Assembly: GCA_036702975.1 (NCBI GenBank)
Contig: DATNPX010000026.1
Coordinates: forward strand, 62,001 to 126,000
Direction: 5' to 3'
Source of the DNA: DATNPX01 sp036702975
Lineage (GTDB): Bacteria > Cyanobacteriota > Vampirovibrionia > Obscuribacterales > Obscuribacteraceae
DNA length: 64,000 bases
Shown: positions 24,508 to 33,668 of the stretch, in pieces
How positions within the stretch are numbered: position 1 is the first letter of the stretch
Layout: each line of letters starts with the position of its first letter
Notes under the pieces: model-generated
The model's input: the letters and a program-made list of their open reading frames with translations, nothing else
Database searches by the model: none
What the model was told of the DNA's origin: nothing
Translations under genes and position numbers: made by a program

Positions 24508-26052
24508 TCATTTCCCGGCATCGTCCTTGTTGTCGTCTTTATTCGCACCAGAGGACGCATCGTGAGCCTGCACTGTAGTCACGAGCTTAGCTGCCATAGG
24601 GTCAGGAGGTGCTACAAAAACTCCTTTCACGGCGAAAGGAAGCGTTTTTGTCCGCCCTACATCGATGATGAGATCCTCCTTTAAAGACGTGATCAGTCGG
24701 TACCTTGTCAAACCATTCAATGGATTAGCCATCGGTACGATTTTTGGCAACGGCATGGGCTTCGCGAAATAGCCGATGTATTTTGGAATCGAGACCAGTT
24801 TTGGATCAGCCAGCCAGGCTTTGGCGACATCTTGCTTTCCCTGCTGGAGGGCGGCAGCAAATTGAGCGACGGTTGCCAATGCTCCATCTTCGCCCGTTTT
24901 TCCGCCTTCCATCGTGTATTTGCCACTGACGAATTTAAGAACCATGCGATAACCGTTAGAAGCAGCTGGTAGCGGCGTTTTCTTATCAACGCTAGTGTCG
25001 GTGGATGGTGCCGGTGCACTCGTGCCGCCGATGGAAAGAACAAGGTCGTTACCAGAGAAACTGGCTTTACTAGCGAGGCTTTGCATTACATAGGGCGGCA
25101 CATTGCTGAAAACATCGGCGACTTCAGTCCAGTTGCCGCCAGCGAACCTGAATGCATGCAAATAAGCGGAGCCAGCTCGATCGCAGCCAGCCAAAACAAG
25201 CGAACGCGGTCCTTCGGTTCGCATGACCTTTTTACCGACCGTCTGCACTGTGGCTGAACTAACAAATCGTGCCTCCTTCACCTGCACACCGGCAGGTACT
25301 CGAAGATATTCCGACCGCCAACTAACTTGTGGCGCAGCGCGAACGATGCGGCGTTTGCCATGCACCACGGTCTCTTCTTCGTTGCCGGGCACAATGTTTG
25401 CCCACTGCAAGACAACATGTTGACATTCCGGCACTTTTGGAAAGCCCCAAATGCGCCCACCAGCAAAATCCGTAAGCTTAGTGCCGATTTCGGGCAGTGA
25501 AGGGTTTGCTTGAAATAAGAGAGCTGCGTTCGATTTGGCCGTTTGAGGAACCTGCGTGAAAGCACGGATCTCTTTGAGAACGGCTTCCCAGGTGCCATTG
25601 TCTGGACTCGACTTGTATTCGGCTATCTTTGCCGCCAGGGTGTCTGAGTGAGGAGGTGCTGGCGGAACTGGAGCTATGGCGGCATCATCCTCGGCTTGAG
25701 GCTGATCCGGCGCGGCAGCAGCTGAAGCCGGAGTCTTAGCGGGGACGGCTTTGGTAATCGCGGTTTTGCCAGATACTGCAGTTGTCGTAGATTTTACGGA
25801 CCGCCCACTGCTCTTTGGTGTTGCCGAAGCGACTTTGGGCGCAGGCGCAGATTTCAAACCAGCCGATGACTTAGCGGAGGCTGCGTCTCCGACGGCATAA
25901 GCCGGCATATTTGCATCGGTGAAAGCGAGACCGAGTATCAAACTGGCACACAGACTCAATGAAATGGATCTTTTCGAGCCACGAGGTTTGAAAATATGCG
26001 CCTTTTTATTTGATGGCTCTAATGCTGCAGCGAAACTAGAAAATTGACTCAC
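24508..26052 (-). CDS. Exported protein of unknown function
   Basis: 514 residues from a GTG at 26052 with GGGGT upstream. A long basic n-region (about 30 residues, KPRGSKRS) is followed by a hydrophobic core (SLSLCASLILGLAF) and a probable cleavage after AYA, so it is probably periplasmic or outer-surface. Residues ~55-135 are a Lys/Ala/Ser/Thr/Pro-rich linker. The rest is folded: WGFPKVPECQHVVLQWANIV, then VQVKEARFVSSATVQTVGKK, with beta-rich spacing and no motif I can name. A short charged Asp/Lys tail ends it. It is divergent from the LysM-protein gene, which suggests a cell-envelope role, but nothing more specific is supported. Confidence 0.55.
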   Translation of the reverse strand: MSQFSSFAAALEPSNKKAHIFKPRGSKRSISLSLCASLILGLAFTDANMPAYAVGDAASAKSSAGLKSAPAPKVASATPKSSGRSVKSTTTAVSGKTAITKAVPAKTPASAAAAPDQPQAEDDAAIAPVPPAPPHSDTLAAKIAEYKSSPDNGTWEAVLKEIRAFTQVPQTAKSNAALLFQANPSLPEIGTKLTDFAGGRIWGFPKVPECQHVVLQWANIVPGNEEETVVHGKRRIVRAAPQVSWRSEYLRVPAGVQVKEARFVSSATVQTVGKKVMRTEGPRSLVLAGCDRAGSAYLHAFRFAGGNWTEVADVFSNVPPYVMQSLASKASFSGNDLVLSIGGTSAPAPSTDTSVDKKTPLPAASNGYRMVLKFVSGKYTMEGGKTGEDGALATVAQFAAALQQGKQDVAKAWLADPKLVSIPKYIGYFAKPMPLPKIVPMANPLNGLTRYRLITSLKEDLIIDVGRTKTLPFAVKGVFVAPPDPMAAKLVTTVQAHDASSGANKDDNKDDAGK

Positions 26053-26171
26053 GATACCCCGGCTCTATATACGTTTGGTTCTGAAATTTGACCACCCGAA
26101 CCAAAATTGTTTTGTCGATTTTGGTGCGTTTCCAGAATTCAGTGGTGATTCTACGACGCTATTTTAGCGCC

Positions 26172-26195
26172 TAGATGTGGGAATTCTCCCATCTA
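26172..26195. promoter_or_regulatory. Inverted repeat between the exported-protein and LysM-protein genes
   Basis: TAGAT..GGGA pairs with TCCCATCTA around an ATTC loop, with two unpaired bases on the left arm. It lies 37 bases before the LysM-protein start in a 180-base divergent gap, so it could be an operator or an mRNA hairpin. Confidence 0.35.
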
Positions 26196-26232
26196 AGCAT
26201 TTACTTGCGCCTGGCGTAGATGTAGATTAACC

Positions 26233-28587
26233 GTGGCTTTCAAAGCGAAGAGATATTCGATGTCACCAAGCGCATTCAACTTGAACGGATTTAGACCCGA
26301 AGCAGCACTACAAACGGGTGCTGACCTTGGTCATGCAGCTGCTAGCCCGCTCATCGAAAACCAGTTGAGCAGCCCAGCTGATATAGGCCGGGCACATCAA
26401 TTCTTCCAGCCTCAAATCGGCAACGCGGCCTTGAGCCAAGCAGCCGTCGGGAAGGCCGCCATCGGTAACGCCGCTCTCGGACAAGCCATGCTTCCCGGAG
26501 GCGACGCAACGAGCCTAGCAGCTAAAGCCATGCAGATGGCTCAGGCTCAAGTCTCTCCTATTATTCAATTGATCATGCGCATGCCTGGACACATCGGATT
26601 GATGAGTTCAGCATTTGAAGCCTTTGCTAATTTCTTCACACATCACGCCGAACTTATTGGTGGATTAGATCCATCTTTATTAGGTGCGGCGGCACATGGC
26701 GATATTGGCGCTCAACTCGCTGACGCCGCTCCCATTGGTGGCGAGCATATGGCTCTTGATCTAAATATATTGCCGCACGACGCCCCCATTCTGCACGACC
26801 TCAGCCTGCACGATGGGCTTTCTGAAAGCGCCGTAACTGCAGAGGCTGGAGGCAGCTTTGATCTCTCTTATGTAAATGAACATCTTTTCTCTCACGAAAG
26901 TTTGAACGTATCGGGTTCCGTTGATCTGGCCAAGCCGCAATACGAAGGTTTGTCATTCAACGATCCACACGGTGAAGTCATCTCCGGTCCATCGATGTCG
27001 CATGCTTCCCCTGCTACACATCTGGCCGACGACAAATCGCTGATGCTGGAGAAAGGATTCGGTCTCAACCACGCTGGACATTCTTCCACATCACTGGCTT
27101 CATCCTCTGCAACCAGCCAGCCGGTTGCACCGGTTTCTATCTCCGCTTCCAGCAACACACTTCCAAGCAATCTGCATGTCGGTTCAAGCGCTTTCGGTTC
27201 CGCGCCATCCGCACAAGCGGCTGTCGGCAATCTCAATACAGCCACTGCAGATAGTGGCAGCCTGAGCAACGCTTTAGGTGGTGCCGGTGGTGATTCCGGA
27301 GCGTTCGGACCATCGGGAGCCATCTCAGACAAGTTGGGCGGGCAACAGCTGCTTGCAATGAACAAACCAGACACTGGTGCTTATACAGGCGGCAGTTCAG
27401 AATATGGCGCCAACTTCATCAAACAACAGCCCTCTGGTACCCCTACCGAAGGTCTAAAAGCGAAAGAGTTAACTCTTGAATCTGTTAAAGACTCAGTAAA
27501 AGGCGCACACAAACTTGATACACCAACGCATCACAGCAGCCATAGTGATGTGGCAGACAAAATAAGCAACTCAAGCCACGAAGTGGCCAAGCATTCCGCA
27601 AATCATACGGCGGCACACTCGGCACACAAAGTAGCTTCGGCCGCTAAACCCGCGGCATCTTCTGGAACCGCAAGCAACGCTGCTCCAAGTTTCGGCAAAC
27701 CGCAAGAGATTGCAAATGCTCAAGGCGCCGGCGCACAAGCGACTCCAGCTACTGATACAACACAGGGAACTGACGGTGCACAAGCAACAGATGCCGGCAG
27801 CGACTATACGGTTAAATCCGGTGATTGCTTGTGGAATATCGCTAAAGACAAATTGGGCGATGCCACGAAATGGACGGAAATCTACAAGTTGAATTCAGAC
27901 ACGTTGGGAAGCAATCCTTCCTTGATTCACACAGGTACAACCATTCATCTTCCCGGTCAATCGATAGCACATGCTGGTGAAGCAACCAAGTATGTGGTCA
28001 AGTCTGGCGATAATCTCTGGAACATCTCCAAATCACACCTCGGCGACGCCACCAAATGGGGTGACGTATATAAACTCAATCATGATGTGATTGGCGCCAA
28101 CCCTAGCTTGATTCGTCCTGGTACAGAATTAACATTGCCGGGAAGCCCGGATGGTGCCAGCGGCCAACTAGCTGATGCTTCCGGTGCCACCACTGCTGCA
28201 CCAGGCGCAGGCGGTGAAGTTGCTACCACAGCTGCCGCTCCCCAAGTCGCTGCCCCCGAACAGGTGGCACAAGCGGTGCCCGACCAAAATATTCCAGCAG
28301 CATTCGGACATCCAAACGGTGCAGCACCAGTCGAAGCGCACCCAGCCGGAACAGGAGTTGCTGAAACCCACTTGCCACCTCAATCACTAGACACGTCACT
28401 GCCACCATCCGGCGCTGCAACTGCGGCCCCAGCGGTAATGGGCGGGCCGGGTGCGGCAGGTGCTGCGACACTTGCGCCTGTGACACCGGTGACACCGTTT
28501 GTTCCAGCCAACTCGCCTGAAAATGCAAGCGTTGTTTCGTCCTCAGTTAGCAACGACTTGGCAAGCTTCTTGAGCCGCAAGAAGTAA
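26233..28587 (+). CDS. Large Ala/Ser/His-rich protein with two LysM domains
   Basis: 784 residues. Two LysM domains sit at about residues 526-574 and 587-635 (YTVKSGDCLWNIAKDKLGD and YVVKSGDNLWNISKSHLGD, each ending in an HLPG or TLPG turn); LysM binds peptidoglycan or chitin GlcNAc. They are flanked by long low-complexity regions. The N-terminal region has short repeats (IGNAALSQ, VGKAAIGNAALGQ) and a hydrophobic helix (VSPIIQLIMRMPGHIGLMSS). The C-terminal 150 residues are Ala/Pro-rich. There is no recognisable signal peptide, which is odd for a wall-binding protein. The GTG at 26233 has no ribosome site; an ATG at 26260 preceded by GAAGAGA may be the true start. Confidence 0.7.
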   Translation: MAFKAKRYSMSPSAFNLNGFRPEAALQTGADLGHAAASPLIENQLSSPADIGRAHQFFQPQIGNAALSQAAVGKAAIGNAALGQAMLPGGDATSLAAKAMQMAQAQVSPIIQLIMRMPGHIGLMSSAFEAFANFFTHHAELIGGLDPSLLGAAAHGDIGAQLADAAPIGGEHMALDLNILPHDAPILHDLSLHDGLSESAVTAEAGGSFDLSYVNEHLFSHESLNVSGSVDLAKPQYEGLSFNDPHGEVISGPSMSHASPATHLADDKSLMLEKGFGLNHAGHSSTSLASSSATSQPVAPVSISASSNTLPSNLHVGSSAFGSAPSAQAAVGNLNTATADSGSLSNALGGAGGDSGAFGPSGAISDKLGGQQLLAMNKPDTGAYTGGSSEYGANFIKQQPSGTPTEGLKAKELTLESVKDSVKGAHKLDTPTHHSSHSDVADKISNSSHEVAKHSANHTAAHSAHKVASAAKPAASSGTASNAAPSFGKPQEIANAQGAGAQATPATDTTQGTDGAQATDAGSDYTVKSGDCLWNIAKDKLGDATKWTEIYKLNSDTLGSNPSLIHTGTTIHLPGQSIAHAGEATKYVVKSGDNLWNISKSHLGDATKWGDVYKLNHDVIGANPSLIRPGTELTLPGSPDGASGQLADASGATTAAPGAGGEVATTAAAPQVAAPEQVAQAVPDQNIPAAFGHPNGAAPVEAHPAGTGVAETHLPPQSLDTSLPPSGAATAAPAVMGGPGAAGAATLAPVTPVTPFVPANSPENASVVSSSVSNDLASFLSRKK

Positions 28588-28604
28588 GCTCAGGTAAGCA
28601 GAAT

Positions 28605-29696
28605 TTAGAATCCGCTAAGTGATATTTGCACGGCCTCGGAAACGTCGGCTAGTGTTGCTATTGATCCATCTCTTGACGCACAAACAACTTTCGTCAAGCC
28701 TAATCTTTCCAAGTTGCCACCAATGTCAGCGACCGCCGGAATAGCTATCAATGGTTTGCGAAATTTCTTGCACACAGCCGAGAGCCGCCCGCTCGCTTTG
28801 CCGTAAAACGACTGATCGTCTAGCTGCCCCTCACCGGTAAAAACGATGTCTGCACTTTGAACCCGGTCTTCCAGCCCAAATAAGGTAGACATCCACTCGA
28901 AGCCGGAGATTATCTCGGCGCCAAGCCCGCATGCAACACCAAATGCGGTGCCTCCCGCGGCACCAGTGCCGGGCATATTGCGAAACTGCCGCGACGTTGC
29001 CATTTCAAGAACATCGGCAAACCGTTGCAGCGATTCATCAAGACGCATTACAGTGGCAGGATCGGCCCCTTTCTGCGGCCCATATATCGCCGCAGCACCT
29101 TGATTGCCGAGTAGAGGATTTGCAACGTCAACAGCGACGGCAATAGAGCAGTTCCGAACCAGTTCTTGCGCATCTCTCAAATTGCAACCGGCAATGAGAT
29201 TCAGTTCACCGGCGCCCAATGCGATCGCTTCACCATTGCGCTTCCAAAATTTGGCACCAAGAGCGGTGAGCAATCCAGCGCCACCATCTGTAGAGGCAGA
29301 GCCGCCGACACAAACAACCATATTTTTCAATCCGCGCTCGATGCAAGAGCGCATAACTTGACCAGTTCCTTTCGAATGCGAATTGACAGGATCGAGAACT
29401 CCCCGCAAGAGCCCGATGCCGCTGGCAGCTGCCATCTCGACGATTGCCAACTCGCCAAATTCGAGCCAAGGAGCGACGACCAATTGACCATTAGGGCCCT
29501 CTGCACTTGTCTTGTGTACAGTACCGCCTATAGACCGGTAAAGTGCATCGATAGTCCCATCTCCACCATCGGCGATAGGCAAGATGTCTAACTCTGCATC
29601 GGGCCAAACGATCTTAACGCCTGAGCCCATGGCGTCAGCAAGTTCAACGCAGCTAAACGTGCCTTTGTAAGCAGACGGAGCGATTAGTACTCTCAC
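28605..29696 (-). CDS. Glycerate kinase (GarK/GlxK family)
   Basis: 363 residues from a GTG at 29696, giving VRVLIAPSAYKGTFSC, the expected start of the family. A longer frame to an ATG at 29768 adds non-conserved residues and runs into a likely -10 element, so I reject it. Family motifs: PIADGGDGTIDAL near residue 50, VVCVGGSASTDGGAGLLTAL near 120, TGEGQLDDQSFYGKASGRL near 285. It phosphorylates D-glycerate with ATP, giving 2- or 3-phosphoglycerate, in the cytoplasm. It converges with the LysM gene (17 bases apart). No glyoxylate or glucarate pathway genes are next to it. Confidence 0.9.
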   Translation of the reverse strand: MRVLIAPSAYKGTFSCVELADAMGSGVKIVWPDAELDILPIADGGDGTIDALYRSIGGTVHKTSAEGPNGQLVVAPWLEFGELAIVEMAAASGIGLLRGVLDPVNSHSKGTGQVMRSCIERGLKNMVVCVGGSASTDGGAGLLTALGAKFWKRNGEAIALGAGELNLIAGCNLRDAQELVRNCSIAVAVDVANPLLGNQGAAAIYGPQKGADPATVMRLDESLQRFADVLEMATSRQFRNMPGTGAAGGTAFGVACGLGAEIISGFEWMSTLFGLEDRVQSADIVFTGEGQLDDQSFYGKASGRLSAVCKKFRKPLIAIPAVADIGGNLERLGLTKVVCASRDGSIATLADVSEAVQISLSGF

Positions 29697-29767
29697 CAGG
29701 CTCTGTTTCCAATAGAAAGTCCAAAGCTTCCATTGACGAGAAGACGACCCGCCAAATTTAATGCGCA

Positions 29768-29796
29768 AGCATATATTTCATTTTGCAAAAATGCAA
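29768..29796 (-). promoter_or_regulatory. Possible promoter of the glycerate kinase gene
   Basis: On the minus strand, TTGCAT (29796-29791), 17 bases, then TATGCT (29773-29768). The start point would be near 29761, about 65 bases before the GTG at 29696. A CATTTT/AAAATG inverted repeat overlaps the spacer and -35. Confidence 0.4.
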
Positions 29797-29950
29797 TCAG
29801 TACACAAGTCATAACAAAAGGTCGACGCAATAGTGTAGTGTTGATGATGTTTTCAACGAAAGCCGATGAGGCGCGCCGCGGTTTACCTTCGATTCGAGCG
29901 TGGCAAGTTGAATTTGTGAAACTGGAAGTCGCCGGGGAGGAACTGAAACG

Positions 29951-30682
29951 ATGGCCAAAAGAGAAACAGCGGATAAAGCGTTGAGAAAAATGGTAGCCAA
30001 CAAATCCGCTGACATCCAACGCACGAGCATCATCGAACGCCGCATTGCTCTGCCTCAGCCAGACTTCAGTGCGTACCGTAAGAAAAACAGTTATCCAGGT
30101 GAAGGTTTCTTCTTCGTCGGACACTCATACAACGTAGAAAACACGGACGGAAACTTTACATCGCAGCGGAAGCAGGCCATCAAACAGTTGTTGAAAAAGG
30201 CCAACAAAAACAATACCCTCCCTGTCAAAGAAGCCTTGCAACAAAAAGAGTTTGTCTTGATTCTCAGTCGAGTCGAACGTGACTGGTTGGGTCGCTTGCC
30301 CGAAGGCGCTTTGATTGGTCCAGCTATTGAGAAAGATGGAAGCGAGATCGCCGAGTGCTTTACAGTGTGGCGCAAAGAGCAGCGCAAACTGACCACGACT
30401 CAAGCCAACGGTAAAAAGCCAGCCGTGAAGACCGGTGCAAAAACCGTTGCCAAGTCCGCGTCGAAACCCGCTCCCACGACCACTGCAAAACCTGCGGGCA
30501 AAGTCAAAGCAAAAGCAAAAGCAAAGCCAGTGAGAAAAGTTGCGGCGAAACCGGCTGCTAAAACTACTGCTAAGCCGGCTGCTAATGCTAGTTCGAAAAC
30601 GAGTAAAACCTCAAAGCCAGCCGCTAAAGCCAAGACAAAAGCGGTAGCCACTAAGAGCAAAGCGAAATCCGGCCGCAAGTAG
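29951..30682 (+). CDS. Protein with histone-H1-like Lys/Ala/Pro tail
   Basis: 243 residues. Residues 1 to about 150 form a globular part with no name I can give (FSAYRKKNSYPGEGFFFVGH, then EFVLILSRVERDWLGRLPEG). Residues ~153-243 are almost only Lys, Ala, Pro, Thr and Ser in AKPAAK-type units (KVAAKPAAKTTAKPAANASS), like the tails of histone H1 and bacterial Hc1/AlgP-type proteins. Such tails bind DNA or other polyanions without sequence preference. GGGGAGG lies 11 bases before the ATG. A nucleoid-associated or RNA-binding role is inferred from the tail. No neighbour clarifies it. Confidence 0.6.
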   Translation: MAKRETADKALRKMVANKSADIQRTSIIERRIALPQPDFSAYRKKNSYPGEGFFFVGHSYNVENTDGNFTSQRKQAIKQLLKKANKNNTLPVKEALQQKEFVLILSRVERDWLGRLPEGALIGPAIEKDGSEIAECFTVWRKEQRKLTTTQANGKKPAVKTGAKTVAKSASKPAPTTTAKPAGKVKAKAKAKPVRKVAAKPAAKTTAKPAANASSKTSKTSKPAAKAKTKAVATKSKAKSGRK

Positions 30683-30694
30683 CGCAAAATGACA

Positions 30695-30708
30695 GGCTCG
30701 AGAGAGCC
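30695..30708. terminator. Short hairpin between converging genes
   Basis: GGCTC (30695-30699) pairs with GAGCC (30704-30708) around GAGA. On the minus strand it is followed by TGTCATTTTG, a weak U-rich run, so it best fits termination of the glycosyltransferase gene ending at 30735. It may act in both directions. Confidence 0.4.
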
Positions 30709-30734
30709 GAGTATTCAGCAGTAAAAATCGACTA

Positions 30735-31799
30735 TCACTTTTCAAGCCTCTTCCTAAACATGCGAAGAGGCTTTGTTACACGCCAGGAAGTGCTCTTAAG
30801 AACAGACTTGTAGTTAGCTTCGCCATTCAATGCTGACGGCAAGCGCATCAACATGTAGTAGGCCAATTCTTTATATGGTGGCAAGCCATTGATGTAATCG
30901 CTGTCAGTGCTTGCGTACTTCTCTACTAGTGGTGCGGCAAGCTCAAGAAATCGCACGCAGTAGCTTGTGCGGTCGATGCCCAATCGACTGAGGTCGGCAA
31001 GATACTCACGACTCAAGCGAGGGAAATCGAGCACCCAATCTATGTCTGCTAAGAGCTCCGAAGTCCGACTCCCCTCATGCTGCCGAAAGTGAACCAAAGG
31101 CTCGGGAATATAGTAAAGATCACCGAAGCTCAAAAGTCTTAACCACAACTCTAGGTCACCTAGCGAGCGATAATCCCGGCTAAATTGCTCTTCTTTGTGC
31201 CGGGCCCGATACATCACTGTAACTGGCTCACCAACTAGATTTCGGTATTGTGCTAGACACTTCAAAACGACTAGTTTCCCCGGATTCAACCCTCGTGAGA
31301 GTGGAGCATAATGCCCCTCATTACTCTCGCCGGTAATCTCGACTGGTGACTGAAACTTGTCCGCTGCTTCTTCTTTTTTGTTTGATCCATTTTCGCCGAC
31401 ACCGAAGCCGTACAAATCGCCGCTGCTTTCAGACAACACGTTTCGGCCGCTTGCAACAAGCGACGCAGTCTCATTTTCCCGCAATGCCCGAACCATCGAT
31501 TCAAGAGCGTTCGGATTCAAAATATCGTCTTGAGCGAACGGTTTTATGTACTCTCCTGTGGCACTGCCAATGGTGCGATTGTAGTTGCCAAACAATCCTA
31601 ACCTCTCATGATTACGCCAGACCTTTATGCGCTGGTCTGAAGCAGCCAATGAATTGATGATCTCCCAACTTCCATCGGAAGAACCGTCATCAGCGATCAA
31701 CAGCTCGAACTCGCGGTGACTCTGCGCGAGAACGCTCTTTATCGCTTCCGGCAAAAACTTGGCGCCGTTGAAAACTGGGAGACAAACGGAAACTAGCAT
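30735..31799 (-). CDS. GT2-family glycosyltransferase
   Basis: 354 residues. The N-terminal GT-A fold is clear: VSVCLPVFNGAKFLPEAI, then LLIADDGSSDGSWEII (nucleotide-sugar-binding Asp residues), and a YIKPFAQDDI segment at the DxD position. It transfers a sugar from a nucleotide donor to a lipid- or glycan-linked acceptor; donor and acceptor cannot be read. Hydrophobic segments are absent, so it is cytoplasmic or peripheral. No convincing ribosome site precedes the ATG at 31799. It is divergent from the GDP-sugar SDR gene and marks the left edge of the polysaccharide locus. Confidence 0.88.
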   Translation of the reverse strand: MLVSVCLPVFNGAKFLPEAIKSVLAQSHREFELLIADDGSSDGSWEIINSLAASDQRIKVWRNHERLGLFGNYNRTIGSATGEYIKPFAQDDILNPNALESMVRALRENETASLVASGRNVLSESSGDLYGFGVGENGSNKKEEAADKFQSPVEITGESNEGHYAPLSRGLNPGKLVVLKCLAQYRNLVGEPVTVMYRARHKEEQFSRDYRSLGDLELWLRLLSFGDLYYIPEPLVHFRQHEGSRTSELLADIDWVLDFPRLSREYLADLSRLGIDRTSYCVRFLELAAPLVEKYASTDSDYINGLPPYKELAYYMLMRLPSALNGEANYKSVLKSTSWRVTKPLRMFRKRLEK

Positions 31800-31853
31800 T
31801 TACAAAACAAACAAGCAACTGAAGCGCCTATGCTATCATTCCTTGCCAGCTGA

Positions 31854-32858
31854 ATGAAGGTCTCACCTATGACGCGCGTCCTCATAACCGGCATAACGGG
31901 CATGGCCGGCAGCCATTTGGCCGAATACATCGTCCAAAAGCATCAGCATGTAGAGATATACGGCGCAAAACGTTGGCGAGCGGTTAACAATAACGTCAGC
32001 CATATTGAAGATCAAATCAATCTCATCGACTGTGACCTTACGGACGCAAACGGGGTCATTGAGCTGCTCAAAACAGCACGTCCTGATTTTATATTCCATC
32101 TGGCAGCGCAAAGCTTCGTGCCGGACTCCTGGAAGCACCCACAATCGACACTTTCAGACAACCTGATGATGCAGCTCAATTTATTTGAGGCTATTCGCCT
32201 CTTGGAAATTGATCCGGTTATTCAGGTCGCCCTCAGTTCAGAAGAGTATGGACGCGTATATCCGCACGAACTCCCAATTAATGAGAAAAATACATTCCGG
32301 CCCTTGAATCCTTATGCAGTCAGCAAAGTGGCACAGGATATGCTGGCCTATCAGTATTTTGAAAGCCACAAATTGAGAGTCATTAGAACTCGTGCATTCA
32401 ATCACGAAGGTCCAAGACGCGGCGAGGTTTTCGTGACCAGCAACTTTGCCAAACAGATAGCTGAAATTGAAATCGGCAAGCGTCCGCCGATTTTGAACGT
32501 AGGAAATTTAGAAACCAAACGCGATTGGACGGACGTGCGCGATGTCGTGCGCGCTTATTGGCTCGCAGTTCATAATTGCAAACCGGGCGAGGATTATGTA
32601 ATCGCCAGCGGCAAAGCACGCGCCATCAGAGAGATGGTGGATCTCATGCTTTCGCGTTCCACGGCAAAGATAGAGGTCTGCACCGACCCATCTCGTTTGA
32701 GACCTTCAGACGTCAAAATAATCGAAGGCGACCCTCGCAAATTCAGACAAGCGACTGGCTGGCAGCAAGAATACAGTTTCGAACAGACGATAGCGGATAT
32801 TCTTGACTACTGGCGTGAACAAGTGCGCTCTCAAAATCCTCAATCAATGCCCATTTAG
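31854..32858 (+). CDS. GDP-mannose 4,6-dehydratase / GDP-4-keto-6-deoxymannose reductase family SDR
   Basis: 334 residues (329 from the ATG at 31869, which has AAGG upstream). Extended SDR fold: NAD(P) loop GITGMAGSHLAEY, catalytic SSEEYGRV, and YAVSKVAQD (YxxxK). AFNHEGPRRGEVFV and NVGNLETKRDWTDVRDVVRA are typical of the GMD/RMD group. The SSE segment keeps the Glu that GMD uses as base, favouring the dehydratase, but the length and ELPINE segment resemble RMD reductases. If it is GMD, it supplies GDP-4-keto-6-deoxymannose to the GDP-L-fucose synthase at 39674. Cytoplasmic. It starts the rightward set of nucleotide-sugar genes. Confidence 0.82.
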   Translation: MKVSPMTRVLITGITGMAGSHLAEYIVQKHQHVEIYGAKRWRAVNNNVSHIEDQINLIDCDLTDANGVIELLKTARPDFIFHLAAQSFVPDSWKHPQSTLSDNLMMQLNLFEAIRLLEIDPVIQVALSSEEYGRVYPHELPINEKNTFRPLNPYAVSKVAQDMLAYQYFESHKLRVIRTRAFNHEGPRRGEVFVTSNFAKQIAEIEIGKRPPILNVGNLETKRDWTDVRDVVRAYWLAVHNCKPGEDYVIASGKARAIREMVDLMLSRSTAKIEVCTDPSRLRPSDVKIIEGDPRKFRQATGWQQEYSFEQTIADILDYWREQVRSQNPQSMPI

Positions 32859-32905
32859 CCCGGAAGCAAAGACTTACCCTATGTTATTGGAGAGAAAAGC
32901 CAGTC

Positions 32906-33544
32906 GTGGGAGCTAAAGAGTCAATTGTTATCTATGGGGCAGGTGGTCACGCACGGGTTGTCGTCGACACGTTGGTAGCACAAGGGCGGTACATTCTTAC
33001 CGCCATAGTCGATCCTGGAAAAGCAGATACAACGTTTCATTCGCTCACAGTTAGAGAGAACGAGCTAGGGCTGGAACCGACAAACTTCCTCGTCGCTCTT
33101 GGCAATAATCAACTGCGCAAAGAGATATTTGCCCAACTGAAATCGATAGGTTGGACACCAGCAGTGGTGCTGCATCCAACAGCAGTCATTTCCCCGAGCG
33201 CTAGCATTGGTGCGGGCACAGTCGTATTTGCCAGAACAGTTGTGAATGCCAACACCAGCGTCGGCGAAAATTGCATCATCAATACGGGCGCCACTGTCGA
33301 TCACGATTGCACGATCGGAGACCACGCCCATGTTGCGCCAGGATGCAATATTGCTGGCGCTGTGACGGTTGGTGAAGGAGCTCTTGTAGGCATCGGAAGC
33401 TGCGTGATTCAAGAGGTGAGGCTAGGTGCCTGGAGCACCCTCGGCGCTGGCAGTGTGGCGACGGAAGATGTACAAGCAAGCACGACAGTTGTCGGTGTTC
33501 CCGCCCGCGTGTCAAGTCCGATGTCTGACAGTTCTGTGCGTTGA
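32906..33544 (+). CDS. NeuD/PglD-like sugar O/N-acyltransferase (left-handed beta-helix)
   Basis: 212 residues from a GTG at 32906. The N-terminal Rossmann-like domain (IVIYGAGGHARVVVDTLV) binds the sugar nucleotide. From about residue 90, hexapeptide repeats form a left-handed beta-helix (AVISPSASIGAGTVVFARTV). NTGATVDHDCTIGDHAHVAP holds the His used as base in PglD-type enzymes. It would acetylate an amino or hydroxyl group of a nucleotide-linked sugar using acetyl-CoA. It lies 47 bases after the GDP-sugar SDR gene and just before the DegT-family gene, the normal order for amino-sugar synthesis. The DegT protein, however, lacks its PLP lysine. Confidence 0.85.
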   Translation: MGAKESIVIYGAGGHARVVVDTLVAQGRYILTAIVDPGKADTTFHSLTVRENELGLEPTNFLVALGNNQLRKEIFAQLKSIGWTPAVVLHPTAVISPSASIGAGTVVFARTVVNANTSVGENCIINTGATVDHDCTIGDHAHVAPGCNIAGAVTVGEGALVGIGSCVIQEVRLGAWSTLGAGSVATEDVQASTTVVGVPARVSSPMSDSSVR

Positions 33545-33668
33545 GACCAAACTAAGTTAGAATTTGACAGACTGTCTGGCGAATGAAGGCTGGTTGAGCA
33601 GTCAAGGCAGCTCTTCTCGAATCGAAAGACCTTGCCTGGTTGGCACTCCGGAGGCACAAGAGCAAACA

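Noticed and set aside
29693..30124. Reverse-strand frame of 143 codons
   Set aside because: It crosses the start regions of glycerate kinase and the tail protein, has no motif and overlaps a clearly coding frame.
33564..33668. 35-residue N-terminal extension of the DegT-family protein from a TTG
   Set aside because: The family starts around the IPIGAP segment; the extension has no conserved character.
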